A stretch of 28,681 bases of DNA, taken from assembly GCA_013306675.1 (NCBI GenBank), contig JABLUY010000351.1, positions 1 to 28,681 on the forward strand, given 5' to 3'. Below, in pieces: positions 6,014 through 14,822 of this stretch. Source of the stretch: Thraustochytrium sp. TN22 (taxonomy: Eukaryota; Sar; Bigyra; Thraustochytrida; Thraustochytriidae). The position numbers were made by a program, and so were the translations under genes. The first letter of the stretch is position 1; every line of letters begins with the position of its first letter. Under the pieces are notes generated by a model that was not told where the DNA came from, made no database searches, and was given only the letters and a program-made list of their open reading frames with translations.

Positions 6014-8482
6014 CTAGTCGAAAAGGTCGGCGTCGCGGCATTGGCGGCCGACGAAGGTGCAGCGGCACGGTCCCGCGGCCTGCGCGGCCTCATCCAGGCA
6101 GCGGATCTTGCGCCACTTGGCGCTGCCCGTCGCCTGCCGCTCGTCGCAGACGCCGTCGCATCGCGTGGTGGGCGCCCGCGTCGGGTAGTTTGTTGGGAAC
6201 TTGGTGGGACGCGGCGTAGGCGCTGCCTTGGTGGGGCGGGGCGTCGGCGCCTTCGTGGGCCGCCGCGTCGGCTTCGGCGTGGGCGCCTTGGTGGGGCGCG
6301 GCGTGGGCGCCGGCTTGGTAGGCCGCGGCGTCGGCGCGTTCGTGGGCCGGCGCGTCGGCTTTGGTGTCGGCGCCTTGGTTGGCCGCGGCGTCTTAGGCGC
6401 CCGAGTCGGCCGCAACGTCGGGGGACTCGTGGGCCGCTTCGTCGGCGCCATGGTCGGGTTCGTGGGCTCCTTCGTCGGGTACAGCGTCGGCGCCGGCGTC
6501 GTCGGGTACGCCGTCGGCCGCACCGTCGGCGCGCGCGTGCGCTGCTGACCGCTGATGGCGGCACGGGGCGACTCAAGCGGCGAGCTCGTCGGCACGCACT
6601 CGCTGTGAACGCACCAGCCCGTCTTGCCACTGCCAAGCGTGCACCGCGTGCCGTCCGCCACCTCGCCGGCGTAGCGGTCTTCGTTCTTGCCGTAGTAGTC
6701 CGCCCTGCATGAGCCGCCACTCGGCTTGCACTTCTGCAAACAGCCGCCGTTCTGCACGCCGCGCACATCCATGTCGTACGCCGCGCACTCGCTCACGCAC
6801 TGGCCGAAGCTGCAGCGGCCCGCATCGCCCTGCGGCGTTGTGCAGGTCGTCGTCGCGTCCGCGAGGATGCCTTCCGGTGAGCAGCACTCCGGGCTCGAGT
6901 AGCTGCCACCCTTCACCAACTGGGCCGGCGCGTCCTTGGGGTGCATGTAGAACGTCGACGTGGAGCACTCGCGCTGCGAGTTTGTCAAAGCGCACTCCGT
7001 ACAGCCGGCGCAGGACGTAGCGCCGTCCTCGCACTCGCACTCCTCCTCGTCCAAAAGGTAGCGGTCGCCGCAGGCGAGCGGGCCGGTGGCGTTGCGCCAG
7101 TAGGGGCACTCCGGGATGCGCTTCTCAAAGGCGTTCTGCAGGCGCATACAAGTGACCGGCTTACCGAGGAGGTTGTAGGCATAGCGGTTGGTGCCGCGGA
7201 TCTTGCCGCTGCAGTAGTCCATAAGACCGCCCGTGTTGCACTCGCCGTTTTCCATGGTGTGCGGCTGACCCATCGCATGGCCGAACTCATGAGCAATGAC
7301 GCGGAAGGAGAGCCGCTTGGTCTGGCACGTGGAGCCCTTGGCATCTGCCTTGCGAATCGGGCTCCGGCACATAGAGCCGGACTGCGCAAAACCGCCGCCA
7401 TTTGAGAAACAGCCATGTACAAAAATCCACGTTGCAACGTTCTCCTCCCAGCCCATGGTCTGAGGGAAGGTCCACAGCTTCTTGCGAATCAGGATGGGCG
7501 GGTCCGGACAGGTGCCGTGCTCCGTCGAGAAGTGGAAGACCTCGTGCCAGTCCTCCGGCACGACGTTGCCAGCGAACATCTCGCGCCGAATGCGCACGGC
7601 GAAGTTCAGCTGCAGCTCCATCAGCTCGCTCACGCGCACGATGATGGCCTCGAAGTCGGCCTGCAATTTCGCCATGCTCGGCTTGCCGCGCGACTCCCAC
7701 AGGCTGCGGCTCGTCATGAGTCCAATGTCCACCACCTGGCGCTTGATGTCGTGCGGGTAACAGGTTGGAAAGTACGCCAGCTCGTCCCGGTACGGGTCCA
7801 CGTTTACATCGCGGGGCTTGAAGGCGTCTTGCAGCTTGCGCGGCGGGACACTGGTCGCGTTGCCGACAGCACGGCGCAGCTCGGCGTCCGTCTCGCTGTC
7901 GACTGGCCCCAAGCCGAAGTCGTGCACGAGGCCAAAGTGCGCGTCCTCGTCAACCTCCTCGTCCGAGTCGCGGAGCGCGCGGAAGCGCGACGCGCCCATC
8001 TCCTGCACCACCTCGCTGTGGTGCATGAACTCGAGCATCGGGCGGCCGAGGCGGTGGTACGAGACGCTGAGGCGGCGATCATGCTCCGGATTGACACCGA
8101 CAACCACGGAGTGGTGCGTCTCCTGCGCGCGAAAGGTGTAGAGTGCGTCGCCCTCGCCGGAGGAGAGCTCCTCGCCGTCGCTGGTGAGCAGGCGCGCGTC
8201 CGGGGCGTAGAGGCCGCGCACGCGGCGCACGGTCTGTTCGAGCGTGGAGCGTGCGCCCGTCTCATCGGTCCACTCGACGCGCACGACGCCAGCGTGGTCC
8301 TCGTGCTTCTCGAAGCTGATGTGGTGGACCTCCAGGAGCGTCTTGTGCCATGGCTGTTCCGGCGAGACCTCATCACCTTCCCCGAGGGCGGCAAGAATGT
8401 CTTGCTCGGGCTGCGTGAGTGCCGCAACCAGCGCGGGCCCCATCACCAACAGCTGTAGGAGCGCAGTCCTGGCGGCGCCCAT
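6014..8482 (-). CDS. Secreted ADAM-like zinc metalloprotease, copy B
   Basis: This 822-residue paralogue of copy A has the same domain order. Its own signal peptide (about 1-22) differs from copy A's; from residue 44 on the two are nearly identical. The zinc motif is HEFGHAMGQPH (H398, E399, H402, H408), with the Met-turn at M421. Relative to copy A there are 11 substitutions in the 70 residues ending in the zinc helix, one in the 291 before them, and eight in the rest, including C570 to R574 and E580 to K584 in the Cys-rich part. The Pro-Thr linker is 29 residues longer. I chose the ATG at 8482 because it opens a signal peptide, has A at -3 and G at +4; the frame continues to 8797 only through a GTG codon and Arg-rich sequence. 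It probably acts outside the cell. Confidence 0.88.
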   Translation of the reverse strand: MGAARTALLQLLVMGPALVAALTQPEQDILAALGEGDEVSPEQPWHKTLLEVHHISFEKHEDHAGVVRVEWTDETGARSTLEQTVRRVRGLYAPDARLLTSDGEELSSGEGDALYTFRAQETHHSVVVGVNPEHDRRLSVSYHRLGRPMLEFMHHSEVVQEMGASRFRALRDSDEEVDEDAHFGLVHDFGLGPVDSETDAELRRAVGNATSVPPRKLQDAFKPRDVNVDPYRDELAYFPTCYPHDIKRQVVDIGLMTSRSLWESRGKPSMAKLQADFEAIIVRVSELMELQLNFAVRIRREMFAGNVVPEDWHEVFHFSTEHGTCPDPPILIRKKLWTFPQTMGWEENVATWIFVHGCFSNGGGFAQSGSMCRSPIRKADAKGSTCQTKRLSFRVIAHEFGHAMGQPHTMENGECNTGGLMDYCSGKIRGTNRYAYNLLGKPVTCMRLQNAFEKRIPECPYWRNATGPLACGDRYLLDEEECECEDGATSCAGCTECALTNSQRECSTSTFYMHPKDAPAQLVKGGSYSSPECCSPEGILADATTTCTTPQGDAGRCSFGQCVSECAAYDMDVRGVQNGGCLQKCKPSGGSCRADYYGKNEDRYAGEVADGTRCTLGSGKTGWCVHSECVPTSSPLESPRAAISGQQRTRAPTVRPTAYPTTPAPTLYPTKEPTNPTMAPTKRPTSPPTLRPTRAPKTPRPTKAPTPKPTRRPTNAPTPRPTKPAPTPRPTKAPTPKPTRRPTKAPTPRPTKAAPTPRPTKFPTNYPTRAPTTRCDGVCDERQATGSAKWRKIRCLDEAAQAAGPCRCTFVGRQCRDADLFD
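6247..6335 (-). repeat. 87-bp Pro-Thr linker expansion specific to copy B
   Basis: Compared with copy A, copy B holds an extra 29 residues in the linker that nearly repeat the neighbouring APTPRPTK / PKPTRRPTKAP pattern, so this is an in-frame tandem duplication. Exact edges cannot be fixed because the unit is repetitive. Confidence 0.75.
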
Positions 8483-9757
8483 TGTTCCTCGCGGGACCTT
8501 GCCGACTCTCGTTTGCGGTTTGCTTCGCCGAAGCGGCGATACCAGGCGACCTACAGCGCGTGCCGCGCTCCGAGTCGAGTGCCGAGCGATTGCGCCGCGG
8601 GAGTGGCCTTTTCGGTTAGAGAGCCGTGCCGATGCGGAGCGAGCCGAGCACATTTCCTCGGAGCAGGCGGACCGCACCGCACCGCAGCGGTCACCTCGGC
8701 GGATCGCTACGGCCCGGGACCAGCCAAAAACGCAGACGCAGTTAGCTGACCTGGTGTGCGGCTGCTCACTTCGGTCGTGGAGCCGATGGCCGCCCATGCC
8801 AGGTCGAGCCAGGTCGAGCTGGGTCGAGCCAGGTCGAGCCAGACGAGATCTCTCGACTGGCCACGGTTGGTGCGCGTCCCATCAACTACTGCACTGCGGC
8901 TGGCCAGGGTCTTCCTCAAACCTGCCGCGACAAACGGCCTCCTGCTCGCAGCAATGCGCAAAGACCTCGAGCGAACGGACCCTGTGGAGCTCCGAGACCT
9001 CTCCAGGCTGCAGGGGAGGTCCAGCTCGTCGCATGCAGGCCGGCCAGATTGCCACTGCAGTTGCATCCGCGCCAGCTCGGAGGTCCGAAGACGTCAGCTC
9101 TCCCCTCATTCGCTTGCAGACGGAGGTGCATCGTACTCCCCGGGCTGAGATGTCCACCTACTCGTGCCTTTCGATCGATTCCTTGCTCGCCGCCCAACCA
9201 GCTTGCCAGCCACATGCCAATGGCGGCACACCGCTACGGCGGTCTCGCAACCATCCGGCACAACAGGTGTGGGCCCGCCACTCCTCACCGTCAGGCTGGT
9301 GCTTGCACCGCACTGCACCGCATCGGTGGCGCCGCTGCTTGAAGCTGTTTGTGGACGTGGACGTCGCGCTCCTCGAGCACGTCCTCCCGCCCGCCCTGCG
9401 CGTGCGCCATCAGGTTGTACGCCAGCACCTCCCCGCCATGGGACCGCTCCTGGTCATGGGACATGTAGTTGATTGAACTCCCTCTAAACTCGTCTCGCCG
9501 CCTGCCACTGACTGACCTTGAAGACAATGGCAAGGTATCGCAAACCTGTGTTGGCTGCGGTCCGCCAGTGCCTCTGCTTGCGCTGGCGGCGCTCCGCCTC
9601 GCGCCTGCGCAGCGCTGCGCTGCACGGCGGCGAGGCGCAGGCCCGCCGTGGCGAAGTCCACTGGCGCCGCTGCACCCGTGGCCGACCCGGAGTCGGAGCG
9701 CGCCTCGCAACGAAACGTGCAACTCGCGCACGAAGCGGCGGCGGCGGCGGCGGCGGC

Positions 9758-9788
<31 letters not shown>

Positions 9789-9893
9789 TGCGCCTCGGAG
9801 GCGGCGGCAACGGCGGCGGCGGCGGCGCTGGGACTGGCCAGCGAGCGCGAGAGGGCGAGCAGGCAGCACGGCGCGGCGCGCGAGGTGGAGAAC
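8483..9893. other. Divergent upstream region of copy B and the PqiA-like gene
   Basis: This 1.4-kb stretch separates two divergent starts. It contains a 10-bp tandem repeat at 8798-8847 and a GCG-rich tract at 9738-9790. From 9522 to 9893 the frame of the PqiA-like gene is open but has no ATG; it would encode Ala/Gly/Ser-rich sequence. The small frames between 8500 and 9500 look like chance. Confidence 0.5.
8798..8847. repeat. 10-bp tandem repeat GCCAGGTCGA, five units
   Basis: Units start at 8798, 8808, 8818, 8828 and 8838. The first, second and fourth are identical, the third is GCTGGGTCGA and the fifth is degenerate. It sits about 315 bp upstream of the copy B start and about 1.05 kb upstream of the PqiA-like start. 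Its period equals that of the unrelated repeat at 1301-1364. Confidence 0.8.
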
Positions 9894-11990
9894 ATGAGGC
9901 GCGACCAGCAGGACGTGGAGGCGGCGGGCGGCGGCGGCGCGCAGGAGCAAGCGCCCGCGGCGCGGAACGAGCAGGAGGCGGCGGAGGAGAGCGAGTCGAA
10001 CAGCTCGATGACGCCGACGGAGTTCAACCCGCGTGCCGCGCTGCTGTACAAGGGGGACCTCTCGTACTCGCTGGCGTTCTACCGCACGACGCCGCGGCTC
10101 GCGCTGTACATGGTGTCCTTCCTCATGCTGCTGGCGCACCTCATGTTCGTGTACGGTCAGGTATTCCCCATGTGGCGGTTGTACTACAACGTGAACGTGA
10201 ACGTGACGCTGCACGCGACGACGCTGGAGAGCAAGGCGCTCTTCAACGAGCTGGGTCTGGAGAACCCGCTGCACGTGGAAATTCACGAGTACAAGAACGT
10301 GGAGACCTTTACATACGGCTATGCGGTGGAGCAGCTTTGGCGCGCCCACAATCTGGGCCCCAAGTTTGGAGCGCGGTTAGCTGCGGTTCTCCTCGTGCTC
10401 TTCTCGGGCTTCTGGCCGCATCTCAAGCTCGCCCTGCTGCACCTGTACTGGTTCGTGCCGCACAGTGAGATCGTGCGCACCACGGCGCTTTACTGGCTCA
10501 GCACGTTTGGTAAGTGGTCGCTGGCCGACGTCTTTGTGGTCTGCGTCATGATCGGCGTGCTCAATCTCGACCTGGACCTCGAGCCGGCCGTCATTCTAGA
10601 TGGCCTGCGCCAGGAGATCCCCGAGATTGTCACCATCGCCAAGAACGCGCTCACCATGGACGAGTTCGAGAAGCTGCTTTGCGAGAAGACGCTCAAGCTC
10701 GAGTGCGACAAGTGGTACGATGTGACTTGCCTCGCGTGCAGGCGCACGGCAGATTTGTTGTACAAGAACCCGGGCGCTGTCGAAACGCTCGGCGCGCGCG
10801 CGCTGCGCGGCATTGAGTCCCACGGGGATGGCCGCATGGAGCTTCGCATTGCAGGTCTGCACGGTATCTACGTCTTCTGCTTCGCGGTCATCGTCTCGCT
10901 CTCGCTTAGCTTCTTCATCGACGCGCTCGACCACCGCGCCAAGGCGCGCAACGCCAGGGCGCGCCGCGGCCAGCCGCCGCCCGGCGCGCTCGGCATCACC
11001 GGCTCGCCCGCCTACCTCTTCGGTGATGACGTCGCGCCGCTCGCCTCCTCCGCGACAGCGCGTGTCGACGTCGGACCTGAGGCCGCAGCGGGCGGCGGCT
11101 CGGTGGCAGGAGGCGGCGACGACACCAACGGCGGCGGTGGCAGCGGCCGGGTTCCGCTCCTACCGCCGGCCGACGACCTTCTCCCTCCTGTGCTCAAGCC
11201 AGCGCCCCGGCCGGTGCTGCTCATTCGCCGTGTCTCGCGCCGCGTATGGTCCATGCGCCAGTATGTCATCCTCGGCCTGAGTGCGCTGGTGACGCTCGTG
11301 CTCGTGCTCCTGGGCGCCTTCGAGCCCACCATGGAGCGCGAGGTGCGCGGTAGCCTGCCGGCCGTGGCCCACAAGATCATCGGCATCGACTGGCAGCGAC
11401 CCTACTCCATGTGGACGCTTACAAAGGTGACGGGCGCCTCGGGCGGCGCTGACGCCTTGCTCATGGGCACCTTTGGCTTCTTCTGCGTCTTTGGCCCCAT
11501 CCTGCGCGCCATCATCTGCCTCGTGGACCTCTGCGTGCCGGCCTCAAAGGAGCTGCATACGCGACTCATGACAATCATCAGCTTGCTTGGGAGCTTCTGC
11601 GCCTGGGAGGTTTTCCTCGTGGCCCTCTTTTTGGTCAACCTCGAGATGCCCCCCATCACCACCACGATTCTCAACTCCGACGATACCAAGTGGTGCGACA
11701 TCCTTCACGCCGCCGGCTTCGAGAAGGACTGCTTCCAGGTTCGCTTCGACATCCTCGACACCTTTTTCATCGTTGCTGTTGGCGGCACGCTTCTCATGCT
11801 TGTCACCAGCCTGGTCGTCAAGCTCAGCTTCAAGGGCCTCGACCCGTACATGGACGGCGACCTGGGCGGCCCCTACTGCTGCGAGTGTTGCCCGCCGTTG
11901 CTCATTGATTTCCATCGGGATATCCGTCTCGACCAAACCGAGCGTGCAGAGGAGGCGCCGTTGCTCCTCCACGAGCGCGGGCGACTCTGA
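9894..11990 (+). CDS. Multi-pass membrane protein with two PqiA-like modules
   Basis: This 698-residue protein has about eight hydrophobic segments (near 69-91, 160-188, 208-226, 322-343, 456-475, 520-548, 557-583, 620-643). The stretch WPHLKLALLHLYWF followed by TALYWLSTFGKWSLADVFVVCVMI is the hallmark of the PqiA family: a pair of helices, then (L)G(K/R)WS(L/M)xDVFVV. A weaker second copy spans 520-643 (GPILRAIICL, then GSFCAWEVFLVALFL). Bacterial PqiA is an inner-membrane protein linked to lipid transport and envelope stress; the role in protists is unknown to me. The modules are joined by a Pro/Gly-rich loop (350-440), and a CCECC motif lies at 662-666. The first in-frame ATG is at 9894 (A at -3); the open frame reaches back to 9522 without an ATG, so a short upstream exon is possible. 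Confidence 0.75.
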   Translation: MRRDQQDVEAAGGGGAQEQAPAARNEQEAAEESESNSSMTPTEFNPRAALLYKGDLSYSLAFYRTTPRLALYMVSFLMLLAHLMFVYGQVFPMWRLYYNVNVNVTLHATTLESKALFNELGLENPLHVEIHEYKNVETFTYGYAVEQLWRAHNLGPKFGARLAAVLLVLFSGFWPHLKLALLHLYWFVPHSEIVRTTALYWLSTFGKWSLADVFVVCVMIGVLNLDLDLEPAVILDGLRQEIPEIVTIAKNALTMDEFEKLLCEKTLKLECDKWYDVTCLACRRTADLLYKNPGAVETLGARALRGIESHGDGRMELRIAGLHGIYVFCFAVIVSLSLSFFIDALDHRAKARNARARRGQPPPGALGITGSPAYLFGDDVAPLASSATARVDVGPEAAAGGGSVAGGGDDTNGGGGSGRVPLLPPADDLLPPVLKPAPRPVLLIRRVSRRVWSMRQYVILGLSALVTLVLVLLGAFEPTMEREVRGSLPAVAHKIIGIDWQRPYSMWTLTKVTGASGGADALLMGTFGFFCVFGPILRAIICLVDLCVPASKELHTRLMTIISLLGSFCAWEVFLVALFLVNLEMPPITTTILNSDDTKWCDILHAAGFEKDCFQVRFDILDTFFIVAVGGTLLMLVTSLVVKLSFKGLDPYMDGDLGGPYCCECCPPLLIDFHRDIRLDQTERAEEAPLLLHERGRL

Positions 11991-12150
11991 GTCGCCCGGC
12001 GCAAGACCATGTACATCACGCCATTCCGTCGTATCTTAGCAGTATTTATTTTGTAGCAGCAAGCCACAGCCAGGCTGTGCGCTTGCCTCTAACCACCATC
12101 ACCATCACCATCATCGCCGCCCTTTTTGGCCATCATCGTCGTCAAAATAG
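11991..12150. other. Convergent 3' flanks with a CACCAT repeat
   Basis: These 160 bp separate two convergent stop codons. They are AT-richer than the flanking genes and include a short run of ACCATC units at about 12092-12114. Confidence 0.6.
12045..12050 (-). terminator. AATAAA poly(A) signal candidate for the BAR-SH3 gene
   Basis: On the minus strand this hexamer reads AATAAA about 100 nt past the BAR-SH3 stop codon, in a locally AT-rich stretch. A motif this AT-rich is uncommon here, which favours function, but use of AATAAA in this organism is an assumption. Confidence 0.45.
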
Positions 12151-14054
12151 CTACTTCTCATACCGTTTGATGTAGGTGGTGGGTACGACGCCCTCCTGGC
12201 CTTTCAGCTCACACCGCCACCAGCCATCGTCGATCTTCTCAACGACCTTGAGGATGTCGCCCTTGCGGAAAGCGAGGTCCCCAGGATCAACCTGCTCAAA
12301 GTTGAAGCTCGCAACGTACAGCTCACTGCCGTCGTCGGCCAAGACCGGTTGCGGCGAGCGCGACTCCGAGGAGTGCTGCGGGAGCGCGCTATCCGGGATG
12401 GAGGGCGACTCTAGCTCGGCCGGCGACGGATTTGACCCCGGCGACCGGAACGAACCAGTGCCGGTGCCGGTGCCGGTACCAGTGCCGGTTTTGGCGCCGC
12501 CATTGTTGCTGCTGCTCCGCTGCGTCCTGTGCACGTCGGTCCCGACGGAATGCGGCGGCGAGAGGCCAGAGTGGCCCGTGGGCGGGGAGATGCCACCTTC
12601 AGGCGAGTCAATCTCCACGGCGGCGCTGTCAATCTCGTCCACTGAGCGGCGGCCGGAGTGTACGACGGATGCCTCGTGCACGCTGTCGCCCGTGCCAGCA
12701 GATCCGGGCGAGGCAAAAGGCACAGAATTGCCGCCGGAGAAACCCGGGGAAGACTGTGCTCCGGGCGAGGCATACATGAACTGCGACTGATCCTGCCGCC
12801 GCTGCTGGTCCTGGTGCTGCTGGGAGGCCGCAGCGCTCGCTGAGAAGCCCTCCACGGCCGAGGCATTGTCTGTGGTGACGGGCGTGGTGCTGCCCGGCGG
12901 CAAAGCGTCCGCGCCGTTGGGCTGGCTCACGCCAGCGCCATCCGTGGTGTGGCCCAGCGTGCCCTGCTGGCGGTGGCGCGCAGCCCACTTGCCCTGAACC
13001 CGCGTGAAGAAGCCGGGCTTATTGCGGGGCTTGAGCGGGGCCACGTCGCCCGTGAGCACGAGGTCTTGGATCTTGCCACGCGCCGTCTCGAGCGAGTCGA
13101 GTGAGTACGCCGGGTCGATGGCCTCGCGCAGCTGGTGCGAGATAAAGGCGTGCATCTCCAGCTGACTCGCTACAAAGGCGGCGAAGATGGGCTGCAGCAT
13201 CTCTTTGCGCTGAGCGCAAAAGTGCCGCAGATCCTGAAGAAGTACCTGGTGGTGCTCCTGGTAGTGGTTGGACGCCTGCTCCAGCTTGGCCGTGAACTTG
13301 AGCACCTTAGGGTCGTTGCCCTCGCGGCCCTTATCGTTGAGCGCGCGCACGCGCCGCCGGTACGACTCCACATCCGTGCGGAGACCGGCATCGTCACGAA
13401 TGCGCCGCTTGCGCGGCGGAAACTCATCCGTCAGGATCTGCTCCACCGCCTCGATCGCGTCCAGCTGAAGCACGCGCATCGACGCCCCCTCCACCTCGCT
13501 CTGCAGGCGCGCAAAGGCGTCTGCCACGCGCGTTGAGTCGTGCGGCGCGTCGGTGCTCACGGACGACGACACGGAGCTGCGCCCCATCCTCTCGCTGCCA
13601 TCGTGGCTGTGCGAGGTGCCCCCAAAGGTCTCGGGCGGCGGCGGCGGGGCTGACGGCGCTGACGGCGCCGCCGCCGCCTCCTCATGCGACTCGTGGCCCG
13701 GGCCAGCCGTTGACCCGTACTCCTCGCCCCCGCCGCCCGGGTGGCCGTCCGAGAAGGGCTGCGCGAAGTAGTACGCTAGCGCCGCATGCACTAGGTCGGA
13801 CCGCTCCGTCGCCTTGCGCGCCTCCTTGAGCTTGGCGCGAATGTTGAGCAGCTGTCGCTCCAGCTTGATGAATTCCTCCACGACCGCCTCGAACGGCGCG
13901 TCATACAGGGAGAGTTCCGCTTTGCCGGACGTCACCAGCGCCTTTTGCACCTGCGTCACTTGCTTGGTCAGACCCACTTCGTTCACCCGCACGCGCTCCG
14001 TCTCCCTCGCGACGAACCTACCGAGCGGCGCTTGATCGTCTTGAAGGACTTCAT
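12151..14054 (-). CDS. BAR domain and SH3 domain protein (amphiphysin/Rvs167-like), 5' end unresolved
   Basis: Proteins of this type bend membranes through a BAR dimer and recruit Pro-rich partners through SH3, usually in endocytosis. The BAR helices are seen at about 13990-13770 (first helix, with SLYDAPFEAVVEEF) and 13500-13110 (LRTDVESYRRRVRAL through FVASQLEMHAFISHQL). A low-complexity Gly/Pro/Ser/His insert lies between them. A disordered Ser/Gln/Pro-rich linker with a Gly-Thr run follows. The SH3 domain is at the C-terminus (12154-12327: ASFNFEQ, DGWWRCEL, VVPTTYIKRY). The only minus-strand ATG between 14055 and 14880 would be none; the nearest is at 14054 and reads MKSFKTIKRRS, a plausible BAR N-terminus, but in a different frame from the rest. 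A 59-nt intron (14021-13963, GT...AG) would restore frame; a sequencing indel or non-AUG start is also possible. Confidence 0.8.
12455..12490 (-). repeat. GTGCCG/ACCGGC hexamer encoding a Gly-Thr run
   Basis: Six hexamer units inside the BAR-SH3 linker encode alternating Gly and Thr. It is an in-frame microsatellite in a disordered region. Confidence 0.75.
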
Positions 14055-14080
14055 CCTCCTTCAAGCAACGCAACAGCGCC

Positions 14081-14160
14081 CTGCGCAGGCAAGGCAAGGC
14101 AAGGCAGGCAGGAAGGGAAGGCAGGCAGGCAGGCAGGAAGGCAAGGAAGGCAGCCCCCCC
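14081..14160 (-). promoter_or_regulatory. CTTGCC pyrimidine tract ending in GCGCAG before the BAR-SH3 ATG
   Basis: Read on the minus strand, CCTTCC, CCTGCC and CCTTGCC words run for about 70 nt and end in TGCCTGCGCAG, 27 nt before the ATG at 14054. The form (long pyrimidine tract, then CAG/G) is that of a 3' splice site of a 5' UTR intron. The same kind of tract precedes the gene at 1521. A promoter element is the alternative. Confidence 0.4.
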
Positions 14161-14269
14161 CTTTGCGCTAGCCAGCTCGGCCTGCCCCTCCGCCTCGCCG
14201 TGCTACCGAGCCGGGCCCAGCCTCGGCCCGCGTCAGCGACCGCAGCAGCCACGCCCGGCGCCGGCCCCG

Positions 14270-14420
14270 GCCGCGCCGCCCCCGCCCCTTGCCGCCGCGC
14301 GCGCCCGCGCCCGCGCGCCCGCGCGCCCGCGCCCGCGCGCCGCCGCCGCCGCCCGCGCCCGCCGCCCGCGCGCGGCTCCGAGCAGGGTCTGCGGCGCGGC
14401 GGCGCGGCGCGGCGCGGAGA
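14270..14420. repeat. GC-only block with alternating purine-pyrimidine runs
   Basis: CGCGCC, GCGCCC and GCGGC words repeat with almost no A or T. Long CG-alternating runs of this kind can adopt Z-form DNA (established chemistry), but no function is shown. Confidence 0.65.
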
Positions 14421-14822
14421 GAGGCGCGGACGAGCGCGCTCTTCTCGTCCGAGTCGCGCAGTAGTCACAGCCAGGCGCGCGGCGCGGCGGCCAAGCGGAG
14501 CCTGCCGAGGAGGCCGCGGGCGCGAGGGCGCAGAGCGGCGCGCGGGAGGACCTGCGCCCTGCCTCCGTGGACGCCGAGCCGCCTGGAAGAGGACCCGATT
14601 TCGGGTTCTCAGGCCGCAGAGGCGCCAGACCCGGCCGGACACCGACAGGGACGTGACGACCAACGCGCTCCGGAGGCACACGTGCGGGGACGTGGGGAGC
14701 GACCGCGGCCGGGACAAGGAGGAGGAGGAGGAGGATAAGTTAGCGTCTACGTGTATGGTACAGGGACCTGGGGGGGGAAAGTGCAGGGCGGGTGGCCGCG
14801 CTCGGGTGCGGTGCAGAGCGGG

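Larger units (their letters stand above)
14055..14822. other. Upstream region of the BAR-SH3 gene with extreme GC
   Basis: It lies between the BAR-SH3 ATG and the stop of the acyltransferase gene, both on the minus strand. Contents: a GGCA/GGAA-rich tract (14086-14155), an almost pure G+C block with alternating GC steps (about 14270-14420), and a GGA run (14716-14735). No minus-strand ATG occurs anywhere in it. I see no gene. Confidence 0.6.

Noticed and set aside
8483-8797. 105-codon upstream extension of protease copy B
   Set aside because: It would hide the signal peptide behind an Arg/Ser-rich stretch and begin at a non-ATG codon; the ATG at 8482 has a good context.
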